Assembly (NCBI GenBank): GCA_026873275.1
Contig: JANTUC010000002.1
Location: 3,162,001 to 3,226,000, forward strand
From: Pseudopithomyces maydicus
Taxonomy: Eukaryota; Ascomycota; Dothideomycetes; Pleosporales; Didymosphaeriaceae
Reading direction: 5' to 3'
DNA length: 64,000 nt
The notes beneath the pieces are model-generated. The model did no database searches, was not told the DNA's origin, and was given only the letters and a program-made list of their open reading frames with translations. Shown piece after piece: positions 44,228-54,877 of the stretch. A program made the position numbers and the translations under genes. How positions within the stretch are numbered: the first letter of the stretch is position 1; each line of letters begins with the position of its first letter.

Positions 44228-45987
44228 TGAGCTTGGGACACGGATGGAGTGGAAGAGGGTCAAGAGCTTTGGAAGGGGGTGGAAGGTCCCGTCGGCAAGC
44301 CAGTACGACACGAAGTCGATCCGGTCGATGAACGATGCCTAGTGTGCATTGAAAAGGCTCTGGCTCGCACTGCTCATCCACACAACACGTGCAGTTCAGC
44401 TGCCGCGGCTGCATGATCCCGAGATTCGGTCGTGCGAAATTTTACCCGGCTTCTTCGCGCGCATCAGGATAGCAACACAAGGATGCGTTTAATCGAAGCA
44501 AGTCTCCGATCGGTGACCAAGTGGCCAAGACCACTATCAGCAATAACCCATTGAGATAGTGGGTGGGTCGGATCAATCATGAAGAGTATGGAGCAGCTGA
44601 TAGTACGCCTGAGCGGTGTTTCTCAGCTCTTGCGGTGACGGACATCTTTCCGAGTATAGGAAAGCATTTGAACTTATGTCAGATGGTGTATCCAGCTTGC
44701 ATGGGGCGTGTTCAAACGGAAGATTGGTGGCTAGGAATGCTCAGCTCCTCCCCTTGTCGTATCACATAAGCCGAAAATCTAAAATGCAAGATACATGATC
44801 TCAGCACATTGATGGCTGTTCTATGTTAACGAACTAGAGATTTTTGAAGTGACGACGGATGGTAATGTGGTCAATAGGTTGTAGCTAGATAACGTAACAT
44901 CATGTGTCAGTTTAATCCACGTCATGCGTTGCATCAATTGCCCGAGGCATTGCCAGGCATGATGTTCGTTACATATAGCTTTCCCCGTAAAACCCTAGGT
45001 GGGAATTTATATACTATGGTCTGTATTGTGATAAACGGCCATCGCGATGATGGCTTGAGTGCGTAACTGTGCCACACGAGTCTCATCTGCCTACGCGAAT
45101 TGCTCGCCCGCTTGAACACCCACAATTATGTAGAGGGATCATCTTCCTACTGCTGATCTACGAAATTTAACAAGCCATTGACTATTTAATCGGCATTTTC
45201 CTGTCGGAACTAAATTAATCTCACTTGAGCTCCAAGCAGGTTTCCCACTTCCTCGACGACGGTCAGGTCACTGTCTATTTCATTCTTTCTTCTGAACTCA
45301 CTATCATAGATTTTTGACATTCTAACCCTACCTTTTTAAATATCACTGTTCTGTAGAAAGACTATTACACGTAGCCGTGATTCTACTCACTTATTTCATC
45401 AGGGGCTACAAGAAGGAGATATTTTTTTCCAAAGGTTCAACACTCGTCTAAGAGCCCATTGAAACTAACACAGATTACTCCCTACCATCATCAACCTTTG
45501 TCTCTATTGACAACCCCAAAACTGATCTCTCTCCTTGTCGCGATTTCCCCATCATCGACATACCCCAACGCCAGCCTCCGAGTCCTAACCAGAACCACAT
45601 ACAACCCGCCCACCATCCCACTCGTCCTCCCATAGAACCCAACCCAGCGCGCACCAACGACCCTCCCCCTCGCGCCCAACCCGTCCCAGCGGACCGCCCC
45701 TCCCGACCCTAGCGGAATCAACCCCCTCCAACTCCAACAGCCGCCCGGAAGCGCCCCGCGTCCCCCAGCCGCGCCGCACCCCATCCCTCGCACCTTGGTC
45801 CTCGCACCTTGGTCCCAGCGCTCACGCATTCATTCATTCATTCCTCCCCCAATAGCACGCCCTCTCGCTTGGATCCAAGCCCCCAATCCAATCGCCACGG
45901 CGGGTCTCGACGCGTCCACAACCGCGCCGCATCACCGCGTGTGTATGGATGTATCCCGGTCGGGGATGCCCCATAGGCTGAAGATAT

Positions 45988-45992
45988 GTACA

Positions 45993-46022
<30 letters not shown>
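45988..46022. repeat. CATA tetranucleotide microsatellite
   Basis: About eight uninterrupted CATA units; shorter CATA runs recur at 46066-46080 and near 46324-46342. Confidence 0.9.
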
Positions 46023-46023
<1 letters not shown>

Positions 46024-46332
46024 GTACTCTAAAGATATACGTGCAATCACCGAGCTAGGTACACGTGCATACATACATACATATATATGTGCGGCGCTGA
46101 CGATACCTGGTCGCTGGATGATGCAAAGCGGCGCGGTATGTATGTATGCACATATGCACGTGTATGGATGTAGGTAGGGTGACTGAAAGGCGTGATTCTG
46201 ATTCTGCCCAGGGACGCACTACGGGGGATGCGGAGGCGCGTTGGGGCAGGTATGATGGTTCGGCGCGCGGGTATACGTGGTACCTTCCGGATTATGGATT
46301 TCCATCTATACACACACATATATGCATACATG

Positions 46333-46341
<9 letters not shown>

Positions 46342-46371
<30 letters not shown>
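46342..46371. repeat. TA dinucleotide microsatellite
   Basis: About fifteen TA units, directly after a CATA run. Confidence 0.9.
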
Positions 46372-46375
<4 letters not shown>

Positions 46376-47931
46376 AGTCATACACTTCTACCCCAGCACG
46401 CTGTCCCAAGGTAAGATTGTGCCCGAGGTTCCAATTGCGCCTTCCGCATCAGTACATATGTACACATGTACATACATGGATGTAAGCGCGTGCAGACAGG
46501 GCTCTTTCCACCAAGGCTGATTCACGCCTGCATGCATGTGTATATATGTGCAGTGTCGGATGTATATATACTCGGTGGGCTTTGCGTACCCCGGATGGAG
46601 GGGTGGTCTCGCAGACGGCCGAGATGGCGTATTTTTCTTGCGGTTGCGATTATGCACACATGTGGGAGGTGGGTGGATGGTAGATTGAGCTGTGCCGTGT
46701 GACTCGGTGTTTGGGTAGGTATATGCACAGCGCTAGGTTGTCTGTGAATCGATTTAGTTAGATGCACGCCGGATCGAGACAATGCTCGGAGTCCGGATAA
46801 TGGGGTACTATATATGATTTGGTTTGTTGCTGCGGGTCGGGCCTTCTAAGACTGCGGATATGTATGCGTGAGGACATGTGTTGTGGTGCTCCAGGGCTGC
46901 TATCATGGATGTTGTTGGATATGATCTGATGTTTGATTCAAGGACTGCAATGTGATGTCTTGTCTTGAAATCAGTGCAGGGATGCTACAGCTGGTCCCCA
47001 CCGAAGCTGCACGAGCGCCCATGCACCTGTGGCGGCTAATTGGTGTCAAGGGTACGTTCCCGGATTGCGGGTTCGCCAACAGAGAACGGTAGCGTGAAGG
47101 ACATTCGTGCTACCTACAGTATGTCGGCACGATGCAACCGATCATGACGGTTCGATCTCTGCCTTCTAGCATGTACGAGATCTTGAACAGCTCACGCCAT
47201 GTGAAAATTCAAACAGCTATCGCAGTTGCCTTTGCACCTTCCGTATCGGGCTTTTATAATGCCGAGTATGTATACTTGACCCTCAGCCTCAATGGTAACG
47301 AGGGCTTCTCCCTCGATTCGGTTACTCGTCTCGCTAGAAGACCTGCACATGCACATGCATGTGAGAGGCACCTGCAGCTGCGGGCACCTGGGCAACTCGG
47401 CACCTGGGCGCAGCCAAAGTCACGTGGATTGAATCACGTGATATAGAAACTACCTAGGTACCTACCTAACTTGGGTACCCAGTTCGACTGGGGCCGTGGA
47501 GATGCCCAGTTACACGCAATACCATCCAATTTCTGTATCTGTAGTGAGCGTCGTTAACAAGCGACTAGCATATATCATCCTGGCCACTAATATCCTACCT
47601 AGGAGAGAGGGTAAGGATAGGACGCCTCTGTCCTACTGAGCTTTGCTTAGGTCAGGTTAGTATGAAATTTGTGTTCACCACGTTAAGTGTACAAGTGTAT
47701 CATCTTGTTCCCTTCCTGTGAACTACAGATTCACACATAATTACATGATAACGCAACACTGATGTATTTCATGGTTTTTTTATTCTTATCAAAAACAGAA
47801 CTAGGTAAATGTATGTATATTCAGCCTCATGCATCCGCCCCATCCTCTCCACTCAGTGAGTACAACTACAATACATCCGTCTGCCCTCGCAGCGTCTTTC
47901 CTACTCATACATCCATTTACTGCGTGTTTGT

Positions 47932-49542
47932 TTACGCAGCCTTCTTCTCCGCCTCTACTTTCTTCGCCTTCCTCCCCACATTCTCCGTCCCAGGCGGGAC
48001 CTTCAGCCCGCCGAACACCAGCGCGCACACGGCTACCATGCCCGCAGCGCCAGTCGCATATGCCGTCTCGCGGCCAGCCCACCAGTAGAGCGAGCAGAAG
48101 ATGAGGGGTCCGAGAGAACGTCCGATCTGGCCTGTCCGCAGTTAGTGGATACGATCTCGCATGCACTGGATAATCAGAGCCATCGCAAAAGCCGCACTCT
48201 CACAACGCAGCCCTCGGTCCGCCTCAACCAAAAGGGGGGAAAAATATAGAACTCACCAAAACTCCGATGACTCCCCAGCTTCCCGCCCCGCTCCCCCTCG
48301 CCCGCCTCAAAGCTACTCAAGCTATTCAACCCCGTGACCACCGTCGCGCTCGTCACCGCCAGCAGCGCCGCCGCCCCGTACAGCGCCTTTTGGCTCTCCA
48401 CCCGGCCGAGTAGGAAGAACGCTGCGGTGCACGCCACGACGCCCGTCTTGACGACGGACAGCGGGTGCGTGCGGCGCACGAGCGAGCCCTGGAGCAGCGA
48501 CGCTATCAGCCCGATGAAGCCGAGCAGGCGCCCCGTGTCTTTCGCCGCGTACCCGAAGAGGTCGTACGTCATGAAGGGGAGGCTGAATTCCATGCCCGAG
48601 AAGAAGAGGATGAAGGTGAAGTGCGTAGCGTTGAGGAGGGTGTGGGAATTTGTGCGGGGGCGCTTCTTCTCCTCGGCCTCCTTCCCCTTCCCTTCCAGCG
48701 CGCCGTTGGCTGCCGCCGCCCCTCCGCCGCCACAGGCAGCGTCTCAGGCAGGCAGAAATAAAGATACACCGTCTCGGTGACGATGAGCAGCAGCGAGAAC
48801 CCCGCCGCCGTCGCAAACGGATTCGCCCGCACGCTCTCCACAGTACTAAGCCACGCCCCGAGCGTCGGCCCAAACGTAAACGCAATCGAAAAGCACGCCC
48901 CCACCAGCGCCATGGTCGCGCCCCGCTGACTCTCATCGCTGATATCCGTCGCGATCGCCATGGCCAATTGCACATTCCCCTCGCTCAGCCCGCCGACGAC
49001 CCGGCTCGCGATGAAGGTCCGGAAGTCGGTGGCTGCAACCCACAGCGCGACGCTCAGCACGTTGCCCGTCATGGACCACAGCAGCGCGGTGCGCCTGCCA
49101 TATTTATCGGATAAAGTGCCGATGACGGGGGACGCGATGGCCTGGAGGAGGGAGAAGAGCGAGCCGAGGGCGCCGCCGAGGAGCACGATGTCGTAGCGGT
49201 CGTTTATGGGTTTTGCGAAGGAGTTTTTGTACGCGTTGAGGGCGGCGAGGGTGCGGGAGAGGAGGGTCGGCGACGCGGACGGGTGCGCCGATTCGTGGTC
49301 GCGGTAGAATTCGAGGAGCTTGGGGAAGAGCGGGAGGATGAATGTGAAGGAGATCTGGGGCGGGGGTGTTAGTTTGTGGCAGGAGGAGGTTGCGTGGGGG
49401 AGGGGAGGGGGAGGGGGTTGCGATGCGAGGGTGAGTATGCGATGTGTGTATGGGCATGACGTACCAGGTCGAGCAGCAGCGAGACGAACAGCACGCGCAG
49501 GACCTTCTTGCGCAGCGCGGGCGCGATCGCGGGCGAGGCCAT
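47932..49542 (-). CDS. Major facilitator superfamily transporter
   Basis: Three exons: 49542-49465, 49354-48257 and 48131-47932, with introns of 110 and 125 bp. The start is the ATG at 49542, placed just before the first hydrophobic helix (VLFVSLLLDL). The MFS loop 2-3 signature is clear (GTLSDKYGRRTALLW), and about twelve membrane helices can be counted, split by a charged central loop (KGKEAEEKKRPR). Frame is lost in that loop at the G-run near 48718-48721; one extra G gives EGAAAANGALEGK and leads into the second half. The total is then 458 residues and closes in frame. It resembles the tetracycline-resistance-like DHA family of fungal MFS proteins. The substrate is unknown, and it is too far from the PKS cluster (27 kb) to assume a link. 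Confidence 0.87.
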
Positions 49543-51240
49543 GGTGGAGGGATGGAATCGTCGTCGAATCGAGTCGAGTCCAAAGGTGAGATCCCGCACT
49601 TCGGCTCAGCTCAGCTCGCGCGCACACAACCTGCAGGTAGGTAGGTAGGTAGGTATATATATAATATACCCGCGGAACGTCCCTGGCCCGTATCCGTGTT
49701 ATGTATGTAGGTACCACGTATGCAACTCGCGTACGTCGGGTCTACGATTTGGAAAAGAAAAATATCCCGGCCAACGAGCGCGAAAACGAAAACGAAAACC
49801 AAATCGATGAAAAATACAACGTATCGGATCGGATGTACGTAAGTCAGTATGGAAAGTCAGCTCAGCTCAGCTCCTGGACCGTCCTGCAGCCCATCCCACG
49901 ATTAGGTATGTATGTATGTATGTATGTTCCTTCGTGACCGTACGTACGCGACGGACGACAAACTTTCGCTGGCGTATTGGATGAGCGCGCGACACCCTGG
50001 CGATGCGGCTACGTGCGTCTTTATATAGGCTTGTACATACGTAGCCGAATCAGTGGCTGTCATGAAACAGACGAATGAAGTCTCCTGAGCGGCCCCACGG
50101 CGGCCGCAAACGGCGGAGCTTTTTAGCGGGGCGGGCGTGCTGAAACGAAACGGGCGGGGCGGAGGAGCGTCATGTTTTGAAACGCGAGGGGTGGATTGGG
50201 TACGTACTGTACCTGTGTACGGTATGTAGCTAGGTATGAATGGAGGTACGGTACTGCGATACATACATACGTGTGGCGCATTGCCATGTGCGGAGTGCGT
50301 CGTTCCGCGGTGCGTTTCGCGTCATGCTGCCTATACGGGGGCGTGGGCTTGTCAGCCATCTGTCTACTGTAAGGGCTAGGTACTGGATGTACGTACCTAC
50401 GCGTGCACACGTCCCTTTGAACGAGCAGTCTAGCCATCTAGGTACATGCGTGTACCGCGGGCGGTACCCGATCTTACATACATACATGCACTTCCGTAGG
50501 CTGCCGAGTTTAGTCCAACTACATAACATATATAGGTACTCAAATACGTGTACATCCGTACTCAACGCCCTCCTACTCGTCCCCTCGCCTACCCCTTTCC
50601 TCCCCTCACAAATCATAGTCGCCCTGCATGTAGCTGCGAAGACTCCGCGTCGCTTGCCCCTGCATTCGCCTCTCCGTCGCGTGGTGCTCAACACGGACTT
50701 CGAAGCTCGTGTGATGCGCGGTGTGCAGCCAGCTGTGGTGCGCCTCTGAGGTGCCACCCGGGTGGCTCTGTTGCGCCTCGCTTACCTAGACTCTATGGTA
50801 CTGTGTAAGCGGGACGACGTCATGCATCGTGGTACGGGCGCCCACCATGCAGCACGGCGCTGTAGCTGTAGCGGGCTGTAGCTGTATCTGCTCACGTGGG
50901 TGGAATACGACTCGGGAAGCTAAAATTTAATGGCAAGTATTGTGTACGCGCTTGCTAGATATATATCCTATACATATAAGTGTAGCCGAGCGCTGTGCTG
51001 GCGGGGTATTGGAGTTGAAGACATGTGTCATAGGGAAGCTGTAAGAGAGCCCTTGCTGTGGATTTATATATATATTTGTGTATATAGATGGCTGAATTTT
51101 TGTCCTGGTGGAGCGAGGCGCTACGTACACTGAGGGGCGTGTGGGTGTTTTGTGCGGGAGATGTACTGCTATGGCATATTGTGATTCGCTAGCATTTGTC
51201 CTCACGGATCATAAGTCTACATACGGGGGTGGGGGATGTG
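49543..51240. other. Intergenic with microsatellites
   Basis: Contains GGTA repeats (49636-49655), GTAT repeats (49905-49926) and many CATA, TACG and CTAGGTA motifs. Overlapping frames on both strands at 50230-50757 have no domain and mirror each other. The part next to 49543 should hold the promoter of the MFS gene. Confidence 0.5.
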
Positions 51241-52382
51241 ACTCTTTGCTAGCGCTAGAAATTGCAGTGTAGAATGGAGGACTCGCAGGCCGAGGTGAAG
51301 GACGATGAAACGGAGAGCTTTGATTGGTTGGTCTGTGTTGCAAAGGGGACTCCTCGTCCGGGCTAAAGATTGCAGTGTAGAACAGAAATGGAGGACGATT
51401 ATCTAAGAGACATTCTACTGGTCGGTTTGATGCAAATGACACCAGGTGTCATCGTACAGCAGCCACGACACTGCATTCTTAGCTCCGACGAGCAGTGCGA
51501 TTTTCGTAAGCTATGCGGTTAGAGGCTTGCTACATTGGGAAGTAGATTAAAAGTGCGACAATGCATGCATGGTAGTCAGATCATGCATAGAACTGCAAAC
51601 TTTTACATGTCCATTCCCTTCACCGGTTCCTTGGCCGGCTCCTTCACCGGTGCGGAAGGCCACTATTCCGATACCAACCAGACACAATTTTCTCAGGGCG
51701 CAGATTTTGCACTGCAATTTTAGCCTCAGCGAGCAGTTCTCTCGTTTGATGTAGGAAAGACATGATGATGCTGCCGCATAGCAGTAATTTAATGTTGGCC
51801 TGTGCTGGGGCGAGGCTGGCGTACGGTGTTTTGTCCATCACTTTTGAACACCTGCCTTGTGTACGAACCTTTTTTTACTTGTCACAAGACGGGGAGATAG
51901 CTTTTTTCTCTCTACCTTTTGCATCTAGTCAGCTCTACACCCAGCTGCTACCTTTTCCAAAACACAAAACAAAACATGGTGTTTTGTAGGTGAGGCCTGA
52001 CTGAATCAGCCGTGCACAGCACGATGGCAGATTCACTGTTATATGTAGCGCTTGCAAGGATTCATCGATCATTAAACTACCAAAACCATGAGTTCACGAA
52101 GCCGGGAACATACGCTTTTGTCAAGAATATTTTGGGCCGCTGCGTAGTACACGTAGGGCCCCTTGCACTATATCCCTCAGCTTTGACAAGCAGTTTCGTC
52201 AGTAGAAAACGATCAACTTATGGTTAAAACGACGAAGAAACCATTTTTGCTTTATTAGTCCTGTGACTGGTAGTTTATATTAGACAAAGCGGGTGTAGTA
52301 GCAAATAGATGGTTCATGTGTGCACCAAATCGTGCTATCAAATGTCTGTTAGTGCACTGCAATGTTGGTCTACCTGCGTTCC
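51241..52382. repeat. Second cluster of the ~28-bp repeat family, five copies
   Basis: Copies at 51241-51269 and 51349-51377 read toward the right; copies at 51469-51496, 51710-51737 and 52355-52382 (the last diverged) read toward the left. This repeats the convergent layout of the array at 25.6-27.1 kb. The pair 51349-51377 and 51469-51496 bounds a unit of about 148 bp with imperfect 28-bp terminal inverted repeats, the clearest candidate for a small MITE-like element. The rest of the interval has no supported gene. Confidence 0.72.
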
Positions 52383-52680
52383 AACAGCGGCTTTGTGAGC
52401 CCTCTAGTGTAGAATAATAATTTTATTGAAATAAACTGTGGTGTGGATTCATGACATTAGTACATAGCCTATGTTCTGTGGAATTTGGTTCTACTAAGAA
52501 TGCAGAAAGAGTGGAGACGTATAGAAAACCAGGAAAGGGATATCTGATTCTTTTCGGGCAACCTAGGATAGCTAGACGATAAATCTAAGCTAAAGAAGAA
52601 ACAAAGAAACAAAGATACAAAGAGACAATGAATCATCTTAACAAGATGTACACTTTGCGCTTCAACGTATTTGACATAGC

Positions 52681-52729
52681 TGGAAGAGCTATTTTTTGAC
52701 ATACGGTACGTCAAAAAATATTTCTTCCA
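52681..52729. repeat. Near-perfect 20-bp inverted repeat around the stop codon of the chimeric gene
   Basis: Arm 1 (52681-52700) and the reverse complement of arm 2 (52710-52729) agree at 18 of 20 bases, with a 9-bp loop. The minus-strand stop codon and the last twelve or so codons of the gene ending at 52689 lie inside it. It could form a strong hairpin in RNA from either strand. Confidence 0.8.
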
Positions 52730-54503
52730 GCTTCCTTTCCATATCAAACTCTCGACTCTGCTGCAAGTGACTGACAGACTTGAACCCTTTCGCTGCCACA
52801 TTCGCGACAGTGCAAAGAAAGAGGCTCACAGTGATGACGATAGGCAAGACTCCCAACAGCAAGCCCTCCACGTCAACCCCACTCCATATTCCGCAAGCGC
52901 TTGCCGTGACGATACCAGCACCCACGAAAACTTCTCTGAATCTGTCCGATGGACGCAGGTAGTAGTAGAATAGTGTTGCGATACCATGTACAAGGGTTGC
53001 AGCTACGAGCCATGGTGGTGATGGATCGTTAGTTGCAGCAACAAAGAACAACTTCTCTGCGGAATGTAAGGTTTGCCAACCGTGGCGATTGGCAGCATAG
53101 CTATACATGCAGAAAGCGCAGGCTCCACTTACAAGAGCTACCGGCATAGCCGTAGCAAAACCTGAGGCTGGTCGCACTCGGGAGGGTCGATAAGTCCATC
53201 TGGTCAGTTTAGGATCTGTAGGCTCCGGATCGTCTGGCTGGACTCCCTTGGATAAGAGATAGCGTAATCCGGTCCCTGAGGTCTCGAAGTGGCAATTGCA
53301 ATCATACCAATTTGACGGAAAAGCCTGCGACGAGCCAATGTACGACTGTCCTTCATGTCTGGGAAACGTCAGACATGCGGGATCTGTGAGACAACAATTG
53401 CCCTGATCCCCAGAACCATGATTGGCTTTGTTTGTTCCAATACTCGTAACGATGCCGAGTGTTTGAGCGCCGCCGCGGTCGTCGAGCCCTTGACACCATC
53501 TACTCCCATCACGCGAGTTGCAAAACTCTTGTTTACCATCCCAGTGCTCTCCCATTTGAATAGAATAACTTCTTCCAGGTTCGTATGATAGATGATCATT
53601 GGCCAACATATCCCATAAATCCGCCGAATTGCCGGTGTGGTCAGGGAATCGACATGCCATACCAACGATGGCAATGGTATTGTTTCCATATTCGTTTGAC
53701 TTCTCATAATCGATACCTACTCTATGAGAAGTTCTGGAGCGTTCGATATTGTTCTCCGATCCCCCGATGGCATATCGCAAATGCTTCATCATATTGAGAT
53801 CGTCGAACTCTGTCATATCTTTGACTGAAGACAAGTGCGTTGTTAGAATAAGGGGAAGTACTCTATAAGCATCGATTAGCATTGAATGAAATCTGGAAAA
53901 GGATAAGGTGTATCGGTCGTACGTTTTCCATCGTAAGTTAATTTCTCCAAACAGTCGTATTTCGGATGCGAACAGCCTGGGAAACCATACTCCCCAAACT
54001 TGCTTTCCGTCCATGAGCGGAATCAAACTCTCTAGTACCATATTTGACTCCCGAGTAAGCTTCTGAAGCTCTTCGAAAATGCCGACCGAAAGACATCTGC
54101 TATGACCTTGAATCTCCGCTTTGGTGTTGTCAATTATGCCGAGGTCTTGTATGTCTTCCAAAACGTTCGAGAGTGCGACTAGATCGTTCCGAAATCCCTT
54201 CATCATTCCGCCTGGAGTGGAATCGCAATCTTGATCAAACATTGCCAGCATGCTTCTTGAAAGCTGGCAGAGGGCGATGACCGAGGCGGCGATGGAAACA
54301 GGATCCATAACGAACTGAGAGGACGCGGAAATCGCTCTCGTACGCACAGAATTCTCGTTGTGGGACTGGTTGCAGTGTCCTTTGATATCGTTGTCCTGAT
54401 CGCCGCCTGATACTTCCGGATATATGTGGTCGTCTTTGTCTTGCCATTGGTCGAACATGGAGATCGAGAGGAAGCAGATGTATAGCTCGTGAGGAACACT
54501 CAA
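52689..54503 (-). CDS. Chimeric protein: fungal N-terminal (HeLo/STAND-type) domain, ketosynthase N-terminal stub, membrane region
   Basis: Uninterrupted frame of 604 residues. Residue 66 starts MDPVSIAASVIALCQ, the usual opening of the fungal N-terminal domain found on STAND/NLR-like proteins, so the true start may be at 54308. A helical part runs to about residue 240. Residues 275-306 (NTIAIVGMACRFPDH ... LWDML) match the first 30 or so residues of a PKS beta-ketoacyl synthase; the catalytic Cys and His regions are absent, so it cannot be an active synthase. Residues 310-445 include a Cys-rich part (NCCLTDPACL, DCNCHF). Four membrane segments follow at about 447-470, 497-516, 523-541 and 545-570, then a charged tail. 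It is divergent to the DUF6594-like gene. A role in cell recognition or cell death is conceivable from the first domain only. Undetected introns remain possible. Confidence 0.72.
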   Translation of the reverse strand: MSVPHELYICFLSISMFDQWQDKDDHIYPEVSGGDQDNDIKGHCNQSHNENSVRTRAISASSQFVMDPVSIAASVIALCQLSRSMLAMFDQDCDSTPGGMMKGFRNDLVALSNVLEDIQDLGIIDNTKAEIQGHSRCLSVGIFEELQKLTRESNMVLESLIPLMDGKQVWGVWFPRLFASEIRLFGEINLRWKTYDRYTLSFSRFHSMLIDAYRVLPLILTTHLSSVKDMTEFDDLNMMKHLRYAIGGSENNIERSRTSHRVGIDYEKSNEYGNNTIAIVGMACRFPDHTGNSADLWDMLANDHLSYEPGRSYSIQMGEHWDGKQEFCNSRDGSRWCQGLDDRGGAQTLGIVTSIGTNKANHGSGDQGNCCLTDPACLTFPRHEGQSYIGSSQAFPSNWYDCNCHFETSGTGLRYLLSKGVQPDDPEPTDPKLTRWTYRPSRVRPASGFATAMPVALVSGACAFCMYSYAANRHGWQTLHSAEKLFFVAATNDPSPPWLVAATLVHGIATLFYYYLRPSDRFREVFVGAGIVTASACGIWSGVDVEGLLLGVLPIVITVSLFLCTVANVAAKGFKSVSHLQQSREFDMERKLEEIFFDVPYVKK

Positions 54504-54877
54504 TAGAGGCGGTTAGAGGTGGTTGAAAGGTGATGTGAAGTCATGAGTCCTGGAAGGTTTGGGGTAATCAGGGTCGTCTTGCAAAGTGGGCGCTTCAGCC
54601 GGGCATCAATGACAAGGCTGAGGAAAAGTCGGTCAGAACTGCGCCCCGCCACGTCACCATGCACATCGGCATTTTCATGAAGCTGCTTTGTCCACTGGAT
54701 TGGGTGCGCACTTTCCAAAGCTCACCGATTTCCAATTGCATAGCCTCAATCTGTGACCGGTCAACCTCCAACTCTTCTCACTCCAGAAGCAGCCGTTTCG
54801 ACAGTTGCTGTTACCATTGTATGTTTCAATCTGTTGACCTACCGTGTTACAACCTGTAGCTCGAATTTTACGATCGT
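54504..54877. promoter_or_regulatory. Divergent promoter of the chimeric and DUF6594-like genes
   Basis: Only 374 bp separate the longest frames, or about 780 bp if the preferred internal start codons (54308 and 55085) are used. No specific motif is recognised. Confidence 0.4.

Larger units (their letters stand above)
44228..47931. other. Long gene-poor region with microsatellites and a GC-rich island
   Basis: No gene is firmly supported. From about 45490 to 45960 a GC-rich island stands out from AT-rich flanks and carries a minus-strand open frame (45491-45829) that I cannot assign; it could be part of a spliced gene or a chance frame. The stretch 45988-46580 is full of CATA and TA microsatellites. 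The remainder shows TACCTAGGTA/GGTACC-type short motifs (around 47450-47480) but no domains. Confidence 0.5.

Noticed and set aside
43381..44311. Several long open frames on both strands around the BTB gene
   Set aside because: The GC-rich third positions keep many frames open; only the frame with BTB-fold residues is supported. The plus-strand alternative is used only for the C-terminal part after the second frame break.
45986..46520. Frames rich in Tyr, Ile, His and Thr
   Set aside because: They are translations of CATA and TA microsatellites.
50230..50757. Overlapping ~170-residue frames on both strands
   Set aside because: They mirror each other in microsatellite-rich DNA and contain no domain, intron or start context.
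52469..52801. Separate minus-strand gene at the end of the chimeric gene
   Set aside because: It is a shifted reading across the 3' end and hairpin of the longer gene, with low-complexity Phe/Ser/Leu sequence.
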